Shown here one piece after another: positions 19,184-28,157 of a stretch of 51,539 bases of DNA. The notes under the pieces were generated by a model. It saw only the letters and a list, made by a program, of their open reading frames with translations. It was not told where the DNA came from and searched no databases. How positions within the stretch are numbered: the stretch's first letter is position 1; each line of letters starts with the position of its first letter. Source of the stretch: Prochlorococcus sp. AG-679-P15 (GTDB taxonomy: Bacteria; Cyanobacteriota; Cyanobacteriia; PCC-6307; Cyanobiaceae); the NCBI GenBank assembly GCA_003210695.1, contig QCUW01000003.1:1-51539 (forward strand), given 5' to 3'. The position numbers were made by a program, and so were the translations under genes.

Positions 19184-20580
19184 AAAATAATTTAAATAAA
19201 ATTATTTGTTGCCTTGGTGCTGGATATGTTGGGGGACCTACTATGTCAGTAATAGCGATGAATTGTCCAGATTGGAAAGTTAACGTAGTAGATTTGAATT
19301 CTGAGAGAATTAATGCTTGGAATAACGAAGATTTATCTAATTTACCAGTATTTGAACCTGGATTAGATAAAATAGTTAAAAAGTGTAGAGGAAAAAACCT
19401 TTTCTTTTCAACAAAAATCGAGGAAAATATTGCTAAAGCAGATGTAATTTTCATCTCTGTAAATACACCAACAAAAAAAAGAGGTATTGGGGCTGGTTAT
19501 GCTAGTGACTTGAAATGGATAGAATCTTCAGCGAGACAAATAGCTAAATTTTCTAAAAATCATACTATTGTCATTGAAAAAAGTACTTTACCTGTAAAAA
19601 CTGCTGAAACTATAAAAACAATTTTAAATTCATCTGAACAAAATAATACTTCAGCTAAAGATCATAAAAGTCAAACTTTTTCAATAATATCTAATCCCGA
19701 ATTTCTTGCTGAAGGTTCTGCTATTAATGATCTCCAAAATCCTGATAGAGTTTTAATTGGAGGAGAAGATGAAGATTCAATTAATTTGATATCTGATATT
19801 TATAAAAATTGGGTTAATCCAGAAAAAATAATAACAACAAATTTATGGAGTTCAGAATTATCAAAATTAGTTGCGAATGCTTTTTTAGCGCAAAGACTTT
19901 CATCCATAAATTCTATTTCGGCACTTTGTGAAGTAACTGGGGCTAATATTAATGAAGTAGCTACTGCAATTGGAACTGATACTAGGATAGGAGGAAAATT
20001 CCTGAAATCAGGTCCTGGTTTTGGAGGAAGTTGTTTTAAAAAAGATATCTTAAATCTTGTATATTTATGTAGATATTATGGATTGAATGAAGTTGCAGAT
20101 TATTGGGAACAAGTAGTTGATATTAATACATGGCAACAAAAAAGAATATCATCTTTGGTAATCACAAATTTATTTGGAACACTAACAAATAAAAAATTAG
20201 CAATTTTTGGATTTTCATTTAAAGCTAATACAAATGATACAAGAGAATCTCCAAGTATATTTATTTCTAAGAATTTACTACAGGAAGGTGCAAAATTAAA
20301 TTTTTATGATCCTAAAGTTAGTGAAAAGGAAATATTAAAAGAATTTAATGAGATTACAAAAGAAAATAATGTTTTGGTAAGTAACTCGGCTTTAAAAGCT
20401 GCTCAACAAGCTGATGCTATTCTTGTCTTAACAGAATGGGAAGAATTTAAAGAGTTAGATTGGAAAAATATTTTCGAAGTAATGAGAAAACCTGCTTGGG
20501 TTTTTGATTCAAGAATTTTTTTAGAAAAAGAAAGATTAAAAGATATTGGTTTCAAGGTTTGGACTTTAGGCACAACATAA
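19180..20580 (+). CDS. UDP-glucose 6-dehydrogenase, long eukaryote-like type
   Basis: This enzyme oxidises UDP-glucose to UDP-glucuronate with two NAD+. At 466 residues, and with the N-terminal motif GAGYVGGPTMSVIA, it resembles the long plant/animal-type group rather than the shorter bacterial Ugd. The catalytic cysteine is about residue 285, in GPGFGGSCFKKD, and the C-terminal domain contains FGFSFKANTNDTRESPS. It starts inside a short leader ORF and faces the UDP-glucuronate decarboxylase gene, giving a UDP-glucuronate/UDP-xylose supply module at the island's edge. Confidence 0.93.
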   Translation: MKNNLNKIICCLGAGYVGGPTMSVIAMNCPDWKVNVVDLNSERINAWNNEDLSNLPVFEPGLDKIVKKCRGKNLFFSTKIEENIAKADVIFISVNTPTKKRGIGAGYASDLKWIESSARQIAKFSKNHTIVIEKSTLPVKTAETIKTILNSSEQNNTSAKDHKSQTFSIISNPEFLAEGSAINDLQNPDRVLIGGEDEDSINLISDIYKNWVNPEKIITTNLWSSELSKLVANAFLAQRLSSINSISALCEVTGANINEVATAIGTDTRIGGKFLKSGPGFGGSCFKKDILNLVYLCRYYGLNEVADYWEQVVDINTWQQKRISSLVITNLFGTLTNKKLAIFGFSFKANTNDTRESPSIFISKNLLQEGAKLNFYDPKVSEKEILKEFNEITKENNVLVSNSALKAAQQADAILVLTEWEEFKELDWKNIFEVMRKPAWVFDSRIFLEKERLKDIGFKVWTLGTT

Positions 20581-20639
20581 TAGCTTAGAAAAGTTACTAA
20601 TAAATTTCTTTTTCAAATTTAAAAGTGAGAAAAATATTA

Positions 20640-21095
20640 ATGAAAAAAAATAATAAATTTGAACAAAAAGTGAAAAATCTTTTTAATGTTATCCCTAATT
20701 CTTCAACAAAAAAACAACTTTTTTTGTTTGTGATAATTGGGATAACCTCAGTATTAATAGACACTTGTTCTTATTTATTTCTGTTTTCTTTGACTGGTTC
20801 AATAAACTTATCGAAGTTTATCAGTTTTATAATGGGAGCATTATTCTCTTATTATGGAAATAAAAATATAACTTTTAATGTAAAAGCGAAACGGTTAACC
20901 CCAATATATTTTTCATTAGTCTATTCAATTTCTTTAGGACTAAATATTTTTTCTAATAGTTTTTCACTATATTTATTTAATAATAAAGAAACATTTAGTA
21001 TTCTAATTTCTTTTTTTATTGCAACTTTAATTTCTGCTTTATTTAATTTTATAATGATTAAGTTTTTTGTTTTTAAAAAAAATAATATATTATGA
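20640..21095 (+). CDS. GtrA-family membrane protein
   Basis: A 151-residue GtrA-type protein; relatives help move lipid-linked sugars across the inner membrane. Four membrane segments are visible, roughly FLFVIIGITSVLIDTCSYLF, FISFIMGALFSYYG, a third after LTPIYFSLVYSISL, and ILISFFIATLISALFNF. A GTG start at 20625 would add five residues; the ATG at 20640 is preferred. Its stop overlaps the next glycosyltransferase start by four bases, which implies a functional pairing. Confidence 0.85.
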   Translation: MKKNNKFEQKVKNLFNVIPNSSTKKQLFLFVIIGITSVLIDTCSYLFLFSLTGSINLSKFISFIMGALFSYYGNKNITFNVKAKRLTPIYFSLVYSISLGLNIFSNSFSLYLFNNKETFSILISFFIATLISALFNFIMIKFFVFKKNNIL

Positions 21096-22225
21096 AAAAA
21101 TTAAATAAAAGATATTTAATTTGTAATGGAGATGCTAATTCATATACTACTCACGGAGGATTACCATATAATTTTTTTAAAACTGCAAAACAATATGGAT
21201 TAATAGATAAAGCGATTAGTCTTGATTATCAAAAATTAAAATATTGGAAATTAATATGGAACTTTATACAATTATTGAAATATGGGAAACCACATGGGTT
21301 TCAATGGAGTGAATTTTATGCGAAAAGGTTAATTAAGCAAATAAAATATCTTGATGATCAAGAATTAAGTATATTAAGCATTTATCCACTTTTGCCAAGT
21401 TATCCATGGCCTGAAAAATGGGATGTAGACTTTTATATTGACGCTACAATTTTACAAATACTTAATGAATATAGATTTTCAAATTTAATAAGTAATTCTT
21501 ATAAAAGTCAGATAATTAATAGAGAGAAATTAAATTATTTAAGAGCTAATAGAATTATTTGCCGCTCAAATTGGGCAATTAAATCTTTAATAAAAGATTA
21601 CCAAATTGATAAATCTAAGATTTCTCTAGTACCTGGAGGTGCAAATTTAGATATAACAAAAATTGATAGAAGCGAATTGCTTTCTTTCCCTCCAAAACCA
21701 TCTGTTAGAAATCCGATAATATTAGGCTTTATAGGTCTAGATTGGGAAAGGAAAGGCGGGGATTTCTTAATAAAATTGGCAGATACTTTTTATGAAAATA
21801 ACATCCCTTTTGAAATCAGGGTAATTGGACCAAAACTGAATACTTTGCCTATCCATCCTTGCTTAAAGTATGTTGGATTTATAGATAAGTTTTTGAACTT
21901 AGATCTTTTTATTAAAGAACTTAAATCTTGGCACTTTGGGACTCTATTTTCAAAGGCTGAGGCTTTTGGAATATCCAATAGAGAATGTTTAATACTTGGA
22001 GTTCCAGTAATTTGCCACAATATAGGAGGTATTTCTTCAACTTTACCAAAATATAATTTTGGTAAGATTTTTGACGCTAATCCAACCCCAATAGTTGTTT
22101 ATAACTGGCTTATGGATATCTTTAATCCCTATGAAAAGTATATAGATTTAAGAAAAAAACTTTTTAAACAATATAAGAGTTTTACTTGGGATAAAACAAT
22201 AATTAATTTAATAAAAGTCTTATAG
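21092..22225 (+). CDS. glycosyltransferase, GT4-like (GT-B fold)
   Basis: A 377-residue GT-B-type glycosyltransferase. The C-terminal half has the GT4 hallmark LGFIGLDWERKGGDFLIKL and a nucleotide-sugar loop with the conserved Glu motif SKAEAFGISNRECLILGVPV. The N-terminal half contains the start of an acceptor domain. The donor and acceptor are unknown; xylose, from the adjacent UDP-xylose module, is one inference. It overlaps the GtrA gene by four bases. Confidence 0.85.
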   Translation: MKKLNKRYLICNGDANSYTTHGGLPYNFFKTAKQYGLIDKAISLDYQKLKYWKLIWNFIQLLKYGKPHGFQWSEFYAKRLIKQIKYLDDQELSILSIYPLLPSYPWPEKWDVDFYIDATILQILNEYRFSNLISNSYKSQIINREKLNYLRANRIICRSNWAIKSLIKDYQIDKSKISLVPGGANLDITKIDRSELLSFPPKPSVRNPIILGFIGLDWERKGGDFLIKLADTFYENNIPFEIRVIGPKLNTLPIHPCLKYVGFIDKFLNLDLFIKELKSWHFGTLFSKAEAFGISNRECLILGVPVICHNIGGISSTLPKYNFGKIFDANPTPIVVYNWLMDIFNPYEKYIDLRKKLFKQYKSFTWDKTIINLIKVL

Positions 22226-22302
22226 AAATTAGAATGTAAGAAAATAATTCTTCTTTATTACAAATAAATATTTATAATATTAATTAATATCTAGAGGTAG
22301 GT

Positions 22303-22322
22303 TCAACTACTTAAGTTGTTGA
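22303..22322. promoter_or_regulatory. 20-bp near-perfect dyad upstream of a glycosyltransferase
   Basis: TCAACTACTTAAGTTGTTGA is a self-complementary dyad with nine of ten base pairs matched and no loop. It lies about 40 bases before the ATG of the glycosyltransferase at 22361. Its symmetry suits a dimeric DNA-binding protein. There is no T-run to make it a terminator. Function is inferred only from symmetry and position. Confidence 0.3.
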
Positions 22323-22360
22323 GGATAGGGTAAGATTGTAGCTATGTTCTAATAACATTG

Positions 22361-23662
22361 ATGTTATCTATAGTTCATTTAAGTAATAATGATTTAATTG
22401 GGGGAGCATCAAGAGCTGCTTATAGAATTCATAGATGTCTTGAAGATAATAAAAGTAATTATTCAGTAAATTCTTCAATGAAGGTTATAGAAAAATATAG
22501 TTCTGATCCAACTGTTACATGTTTAAAAAATAATTCATATTTGCGGAAAAGACTGCAACCAAGAATAGCAAGATTACTAAAAAGTAATTTTAAAACAACT
22601 AATCAATCTGCGCATAATATTGCTTATCCTGGTACTGGATTATTAAAAGAAATAAATAGTTATGAATCCTTGAATAAAATAACTCATCTTCACTGGTTAG
22701 GCGACAATACAATTTCAATAGAGGAAGTGGGAAAATTAAAAGGTCAGATTTTTTGGACACTACATGACCAATGGCCTTTTTGTGGAGCTGAGCACTATAC
22801 TCACCTACCTATTAATAAAAATGGTCTACAAGTTAATGATTTTAGATATAGAGAAAATTATTCGAAAAAAAGTAGAATTTTTGATGAAAAGGGATTTGAT
22901 ATAAATAGATGGACTTGGGAGAGAAAGAAAAGATCCTGGAAAAAACCAATAAATATCGTAGCAACCTCAAGTTGGTTATTTGAGTGCGTAAAAAAAAGCT
23001 CTTTAATGAAAAATTGGCCAATACATTTAATCCCATATCCAATAAATACTAAAATTTGGAAACCTATAGATAAATCATATGCAAAAAAGATACTTGGTAT
23101 CGATCCAAAAAAGAGAGTTGTTTTATTTGGAGCAATTGGAGGTACCAAAGATACTAGAAAAGGCTCCCATCTACTAGTAGAGGCATTAAATATTTTAAAA
23201 GATTCTTATTTTGAAAATATTGAAAATAGTATTCAAATTTTAGTTTTTGGCGAATCAGGTAATAAAGATACTATAAAAAACTTGCCAGTAGATTTTTTAG
23301 GTTCTTTCAGTGACGATTTATCCCTTAGAATAGTTTATTCAGCTGCCGATATAATGGTAGTTCCATCAACACAAGAAGCTTTTGGACAAACCGCTTCTGA
23401 AGCTCATGCATGTGCAACACCTGTAGCGGCATTCAAGATTGGAGGTTTGATTGATATAGTTAGTCATCAAGAAACAGGATATTTGGCTGATCCATATGAT
23501 CCTAAATCTTTGGCATATGGTATAAATTGGATTTTAGAGGATGAAGAAAGAAATAAAAAACTTTCATCCCAAGCAAGATTAAAAGCTGAAAAATATTGGG
23601 ATTCAAGAATTATTGCTAAAAAGTATATGGATGCTTATCATTCGGCATTAAGTATTTATTGA
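22361..23662 (+). CDS. glycosyltransferase family 4 protein
   Basis: A 433-residue GT-B glycosyltransferase. The N-terminus has the glycine-rich acceptor-domain motif NDLIGGASRAAYRIH, which is typical of WcaC-like GT4 enzymes. HWLGDNTISIEEV and WTLHDQWPFCGAEHYT follow, and the C-terminal half contains the nucleotide-sugar motif VPSTQEAFGQTASEAHACATPV. The ATG at 22361 is preferred over the TTG one codon upstream. It has its own 135-base upstream region with a palindromic element. Donor unknown. Confidence 0.88.
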   Translation: MLSIVHLSNNDLIGGASRAAYRIHRCLEDNKSNYSVNSSMKVIEKYSSDPTVTCLKNNSYLRKRLQPRIARLLKSNFKTTNQSAHNIAYPGTGLLKEINSYESLNKITHLHWLGDNTISIEEVGKLKGQIFWTLHDQWPFCGAEHYTHLPINKNGLQVNDFRYRENYSKKSRIFDEKGFDINRWTWERKKRSWKKPINIVATSSWLFECVKKSSLMKNWPIHLIPYPINTKIWKPIDKSYAKKILGIDPKKRVVLFGAIGGTKDTRKGSHLLVEALNILKDSYFENIENSIQILVFGESGNKDTIKNLPVDFLGSFSDDLSLRIVYSAADIMVVPSTQEAFGQTASEAHACATPVAAFKIGGLIDIVSHQETGYLADPYDPKSLAYGINWILEDEERNKKLSSQARLKAEKYWDSRIIAKKYMDAYHSALSIY

Positions 23663-23824
23663 GAGTATTAGATAAATATAAAAATATAAAGTTTATTAAA
23701 AAAAATTTTTAAGATAAATGCCAAAAGAATCTTAAAAAAATCTTAGTTATAGTAAAGATCTGCTTGTTAATTTTAATCAGATAGTAAATTTCTTTAGCAA
23801 ATTTTCTATGAACATCATATTGAA

Positions 23825-24874
23825 CTAACTAATTAAAAAATGATCCCAACTTACTGGCGTTGCATTTTCAATATCTTGATTCACAATTTTACCGATCAAT
23901 AATTCGTAATATTTGGGATCAAGGCCATAACCAGGTCTAACACATCTCAAGGATTCCTTATTAAGTTTTTCTCCTTTTTTAAGATCTTTTGCAAAATAAA
24001 GTGATCTCCTAGTTTTCCTATCATCAATCTCACAAGGTGTACAATCAAAAGTTGGTTTTCCAATTGAACTCCAAGCTTCATTTATATTTCTCAAAAGTAA
24101 TTTGGTATCGTTAAGATTTAATGCGAAAGAGGAATCGATTGATGCTGGACTTTTTGCATCAAAAATATGTTTCTCAATAATATTAGCTCCGAATGCAATT
24201 GCTGCGCAGGATGCTCCTATTCCTAAAGAGTGATCACTAAATCCTATGGGAGAAGAAGAAAATATTTCTCTATAAGTTTTTAAAGTTGAAGTATTTATAT
24301 CCTTAAGAGGAGCAGGATAAGAAGATGTACACTTCAAAATTGCAATATTTTCTTCAGATAAATACTTACGCGCGGCTAAATAAGCATCGTATATTTCTGA
24401 CAAACTTGACATCCCTGAACTTATGATTAGCGGTTTACCCTTAGAAGCAGCATATTCAATTAAAGGAATATCAATATTTTCATAGCTAGCAATTTTATAT
24501 GCAGGACAATTAAGTTCCTCTAAGAAATCAACAGCAGTTTTATCGAAAGGAGAACTAAATGGAATTAAATCTAATTCTCTAGCATAATCAAATATTTCAT
24601 GATGCATTTCCCAAGGTAAAAATGATTTTGAAAAAAGTTTAAATAGTGTATAACCTTTCCCAAGACCAGTATTAATAGAAAAGTCTTTTTTCTGACTATT
24701 TAAAGTCATTGTTTCTGGTTTAAAAGTTTGAAATTTAATAAATTTTCCGCCAATTTCAGAATATTCTTTAATTATATTTTTAACTGTTTTAATCGATTTA
24801 TTATGGTTACCACTAATTTCACCAAATAAAACTGGGGGACAATTTTTACCAATATTTATAGCTGATATTTTCAA
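23825..24874 (-). CDS. pseI: pseudaminic acid synthase PseI
   Basis: PseI condenses the 2,4-diacylamido-2,4,6-trideoxy-altrose sugar with phosphoenolpyruvate to form pseudaminic acid. The NeuB-type TIM barrel shows EISGNHNKSI, FSSPFDKTAVDFLEEL, YKIASYENIDIPLI, ISSGMSSLSEI and GFSDHSLG. The C-terminal SAF (antifreeze-like) domain is near residues 285-349. The phrase SSPFDKTAVDFLEE favours PseI over sialic acid NeuB. The 349 residues match the family. It is last in a minus-strand run with the PseG-GNAT gene just upstream. Confidence 0.93.
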   Translation of the reverse strand: MKISAINIGKNCPPVLFGEISGNHNKSIKTVKNIIKEYSEIGGKFIKFQTFKPETMTLNSQKKDFSINTGLGKGYTLFKLFSKSFLPWEMHHEIFDYARELDLIPFSSPFDKTAVDFLEELNCPAYKIASYENIDIPLIEYAASKGKPLIISSGMSSLSEIYDAYLAARKYLSEENIAILKCTSSYPAPLKDINTSTLKTYREIFSSSPIGFSDHSLGIGASCAAIAFGANIIEKHIFDAKSPASIDSSFALNLNDTKLLLRNINEAWSSIGKPTFDCTPCEIDDRKTRRSLYFAKDLKKGEKLNKESLRCVRPGYGLDPKYYELLIGKIVNQDIENATPVSWDHFLIS

Positions 24875-24902
24875 ATTTTATATATGAGATTTTTTAAATA
24901 TA

Positions 24903-26486
24903 TCACAAACTATTTTTATATATAAGTTTATTAAAAATAGATATATCATTAATTTTAAATGCTTTTTTAAATATCTTTCCATATCGCTCATTTATTTTAG
25001 TATCTATAATTTCAAATCCCAAATTCAAGTTCATTTTTAATACATGTTTATTATCTGTATGAATAATCGCTAACCATGTGTGATTAGGATATTTTAGTTT
25101 GCATTCTTCTAGTTGTTTTTTTACTAATGCATAGGCATCCCAAAAAGACCTTTTATATTTTGATCCAAACCATCCACCAATTAAAAAATATTCATCATCA
25201 ATTTTTTTAGACTCTTCCCAAATTACTATTTTTTGTTGATTATTTCTTACAAAAAGTTTTGATTCTCTTGAGGTTTTTTTTAGCCACCAAGTATAGTGCT
25301 CCAATCTTTTGATGATTTTTGTATTCCCCATTATTTTCCTAGTAGAATGAAAATTTCTCAAATTTAAATATTCGTTCATATACTTAAAATCTCTTTTGAT
25401 TGTATCGATTTTAGGATAATTAAATTCATTTTTTTCTTTCGATTTGTATGAGAAATCATTATTTAAAGAACTACTTTTAATATTTCTTACTATTTCTTCC
25501 TGTCCTGAAAAATTGATATTTTTGGATCCCCATTTATAACTAACTATTCTTTTGTATTTTGAAAATATTTTTTTTACGAAGTAACCTAAAGAACTTTTCA
25601 AAGAAGTTAATTCATTATTGGGAATATAAAACCATAAACCCAATTCGTTATAAAGTTCACTTGAATTAGACTGATTTTTATTCAATTCAATACAAATAGT
25701 TGGTTTAGAGAAATATGAAGCCTCATACATTTGAGTACTACTTGAGGTTATAAATAATTTTGTTTTTTCAATATATGGTAATAAATTTGGAACATTTGTT
25801 TTGAAAATAATATTTCTCTGAAAAGATTTTTTCCACTTTAAATTTTTCAACTTTTCTGAAGATTTTGAAATTACATAAATCTTTTTATTATTTAATCCAT
25901 TAATATTTTCGATAGATGTAAGACAATCTTTGATAATCTTAAATTGTTCAGAATATCCGAGACATATTAATATATCTGAATTCAAATTTAAATTTTCTTT
26001 TGTTTTTTCTTTAAAATTTATGTCGGATATAAAAAATTTCGAACCTAAAAGATATTTTGCAGATTTATTAACGTTATAATTTCGCCATTTATTTAATGCG
26101 AGAGGATTGTAGTCAATAATATAATCAGCCGAGGAATAAGTTGGCTTATCTAAAATTCTTAATACCTTATTTAAATAAGAAAAATCCTTTAAACTTTTTA
26201 CTAAGTCATCACTTATTTTATAGGAATCGATAAGGGCAAAAAATTCAATATCATTCTTTTTAAATTGAGTTAATTGAAAATCTAATTGATCATAGTAGGA
26301 AATTTTTTTAGGCAAATTAAATTGATTAAAAAGATTTATTGTATCGTCATGAGGACTTTCTTCAAAAAATAAAATAATTTCGTCAATATTATATTTTTGT
26401 ATAAAAGAATTAATTAATAAATACGATCTTTTTACATGTCCAAAACCAGATTTAAGAGAATTATCTATTAAAGCAATAAATTTCAT
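24903..26486 (-). CDS. pseG: PseG hydrolase fused to a GNAT (PseH-like) acyltransferase
   Basis: Residues 1 to about 330 form a PseG-type UDP-sugar hydrolase. The nucleotide-binding loop GFGHVKRS includes His17, the residue used as catalytic base in characterised PseG. A GT-B-like half contains ITSSSTQMYEASYFSKPTICIEL. Residues about 360-505 form a GNAT domain, with a cofactor-binding region and the late asparagine/leucine motif IHTDNKHVLKMNLNLGFEII. In model systems PseG and the N-acetyltransferase PseH are separate proteins; here they are one 527-residue chain, in the gene order pseI, pseG-H. The GNAT donor may be acetyl-CoA or another acyl group. Confidence 0.85.
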   Translation of the reverse strand: MKFIALIDNSLKSGFGHVKRSYLLINSFIQKYNIDEIILFFEESPHDDTINLFNQFNLPKKISYYDQLDFQLTQFKKNDIEFFALIDSYKISDDLVKSLKDFSYLNKVLRILDKPTYSSADYIIDYNPLALNKWRNYNVNKSAKYLLGSKFFISDINFKEKTKENLNLNSDILICLGYSEQFKIIKDCLTSIENINGLNNKKIYVISKSSEKLKNLKWKKSFQRNIIFKTNVPNLLPYIEKTKLFITSSSTQMYEASYFSKPTICIELNKNQSNSSELYNELGLWFYIPNNELTSLKSSLGYFVKKIFSKYKRIVSYKWGSKNINFSGQEEIVRNIKSSSLNNDFSYKSKEKNEFNYPKIDTIKRDFKYMNEYLNLRNFHSTRKIMGNTKIIKRLEHYTWWLKKTSRESKLFVRNNQQKIVIWEESKKIDDEYFLIGGWFGSKYKRSFWDAYALVKKQLEECKLKYPNHTWLAIIHTDNKHVLKMNLNLGFEIIDTKINERYGKIFKKAFKINDISIFNKLIYKNSL

Positions 26487-26496
26487 AATTTCATTA

Positions 26497-27891
26497 TTAT
26501 TGACCTAATAATTTTGAAAAATCATTTTTTATAGATTGAACATCTATTTTCCCATTATCTAATAATGGCAAAACCTTGTATTCCTTATATATTACGGGTC
26601 TCATATAAGATTCCAAGTTGGCGATAGCATATTCTCGCAATAAATTAACTATATCTTTAATAGTTGAATTAAATATTGCACAACATATAGCATCTCCTAT
26701 TCTTTGCATTTTTACTGAAGTAATAAATAAATTTATTGATTGATCGATTCTCGATAACCTCTCTTTTATGTCCATACAAGAAACTTTATAACCGCTTACC
26801 TTAATGATGTCATTATTTCTTGAAATAAAGTGCAATATATTTTTATTATCTAAATATCCATAATCATCAGTTTCAAAAAAATTATCTTTCAAAAATTTTT
26901 TCGAATCAACAAATTGCTTATCTATTACGTATCCTAAAAAACACCATTTTGTATAAGCAGCAATTCTTCCAACTTGAAATCCTTCTTTTGTAATCATATT
27001 TTTATCTTTTTCATGAATAATTTTTAATTCGCAGCCTTTTACAGGTTCTCCCATATATGTTTTTGTAATTTGATTATCTAAGCGCGTTAAAGTACAAGTG
27101 CCTAATTCGCTAAGACCGTACATTTCATACGATATTTCACCAAATTTTTCCATAAAACTTTTCCTTGTTTTGTTAGATATGGAGGCACTTGAGGAAATAA
27201 TAATCCTATGATCATTTGTTCTATACAATTTTTCTTGACAAATCTCAAGATGTGTAGATATTGGAATGGATAATGTTACATTATTTTCAACAAAAGCATT
27301 TATAAAATCCTTCTTATTAAATTTATTAATGTATACGATATTAGCGTTTGCATTCATTGCAACATGAATCAATCTTTGACCTAGCGAATGAGTGTAAGGA
27401 GAACTACAAAAAACAGTATCCTTACTATCTACTTTAAACAATTCTATTAATTGTTTTGCTCTTAATTTTTTTGTATCTTCACCGAATATTATTATTTTCG
27501 ATTTCCCTGTGGTACCTGAAGTACTTGAGCATAAGTAAGGTCTTTTTTTTTTAACGTTTAAAATACGAAAGTTCTTCTTTATTGAAAAAGATAATTTTTT
27601 ATCTATATCATATTTTATAACTACAATAGGTTCTATTTCATTAATAAAATTATCAATATTTTTATTCAAGTTACTACCCATTGGTAAATGAATAAAGCCA
27701 AGCTTGTAAAGAATTTTAGTAAATATATAATTATAAATTAGATCATCACAAATTGTTATAACTAGAGTGTTATTTAGTCTATATTTAGATGAAATATTTT
27801 TTAGTTCTCTTAAATTATTTTCTAAATCTATTATTACATTTTGTAATTTAATTTTTTTAACTATTCCACTTTCAATTAATGTAATTTGCAT
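26497..27891 (-). CDS. AMP-dependent acyl-adenylating enzyme (ANL superfamily)
   Basis: A 464-residue ANL-family adenylating enzyme. It is complete by motif: the P-loop STSGTTGKSK (residues 123-132), YEMYGLSELGT, the ATP-binding DDYGYLDNKNILHFISRNND, and the C-terminal catalytic lysine in DNGKID. It activates a carboxylate as acyl-AMP and passes it to a thiol. The immediate neighbour on the other strand is a lone acyl carrier protein, which is the obvious acceptor. It is shorter than many fatty acyl-CoA ligases. Substrate unknown; a small organic acid or amino acid for sugar acylation is my inference. Confidence 0.85.
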   Translation of the reverse strand: MQITLIESGIVKKIKLQNVIIDLENNLRELKNISSKYRLNNTLVITICDDLIYNYIFTKILYKLGFIHLPMGSNLNKNIDNFINEIEPIVVIKYDIDKKLSFSIKKNFRILNVKKKRPYLCSSTSGTTGKSKIIIFGEDTKKLRAKQLIELFKVDSKDTVFCSSPYTHSLGQRLIHVAMNANANIVYINKFNKKDFINAFVENNVTLSIPISTHLEICQEKLYRTNDHRIIISSSASISNKTRKSFMEKFGEISYEMYGLSELGTCTLTRLDNQITKTYMGEPVKGCELKIIHEKDKNMITKEGFQVGRIAAYTKWCFLGYVIDKQFVDSKKFLKDNFFETDDYGYLDNKNILHFISRNNDIIKVSGYKVSCMDIKERLSRIDQSINLFITSVKMQRIGDAICCAIFNSTIKDIVNLLREYAIANLESYMRPVIYKEYKVLPLLDNGKIDVQSIKNDFSKLLGQ

Positions 27892-27920
27892 ATCAATATA
27901 TATAGAATGAAAATTATATC
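27892..27920. promoter_or_regulatory. 29-bp divergent spacer between acyl-adenylating enzyme and ACP
   Basis: Two divergent start codons are separated by only 29 bases. Any bacterial promoter for either gene must therefore overlap the other gene's coding sequence. This arrangement forces coordinated or competing transcription. No clear -10 box can be singled out in this AT-rich DNA. Confidence 0.4.
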
Positions 27921-28157
27921 ATGAGTAACTTTATTAAAGATATAAGGAAACAAATTAGTTCATACGGAAAAATTAATCTGCTTGAAATAGAAAACAATAT
28001 TGATATATTTGAGGCTGGATACTTAGATTCAATTGAAAGCTTGGAATTTTCAATTTATCTTTGTAGTAAATACGAAAATTTAAATCATAATGACTTATCT
28101 AATTTAGAAATAATTAGTATAAACAATATTATTAATCTAATTAATGAGAATCGATAA
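27921..28157 (+). CDS. acyl carrier protein
   Basis: A 78-residue carrier protein with the phosphopantetheine site GYLDSIESLEF, Ser37. It is much more divergent than a housekeeping AcpP and carries an acidic helix typical of dedicated carriers in specialised pathways. It is divergent from the adenylating enzyme across 29 bases. Its 3' end overlaps the convergent Gfo/Idh/MocA gene by 17 bases. Most likely it receives the acyl group from the adenylating enzyme and hands it to a sugar acyltransferase; this is inferred from neighbours. Confidence 0.85.
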   Translation: MSNFIKDIRKQISSYGKINLLEIENNIDIFEAGYLDSIESLEFSIYLCSKYENLNHNDLSNLEIISINNIINLINENR

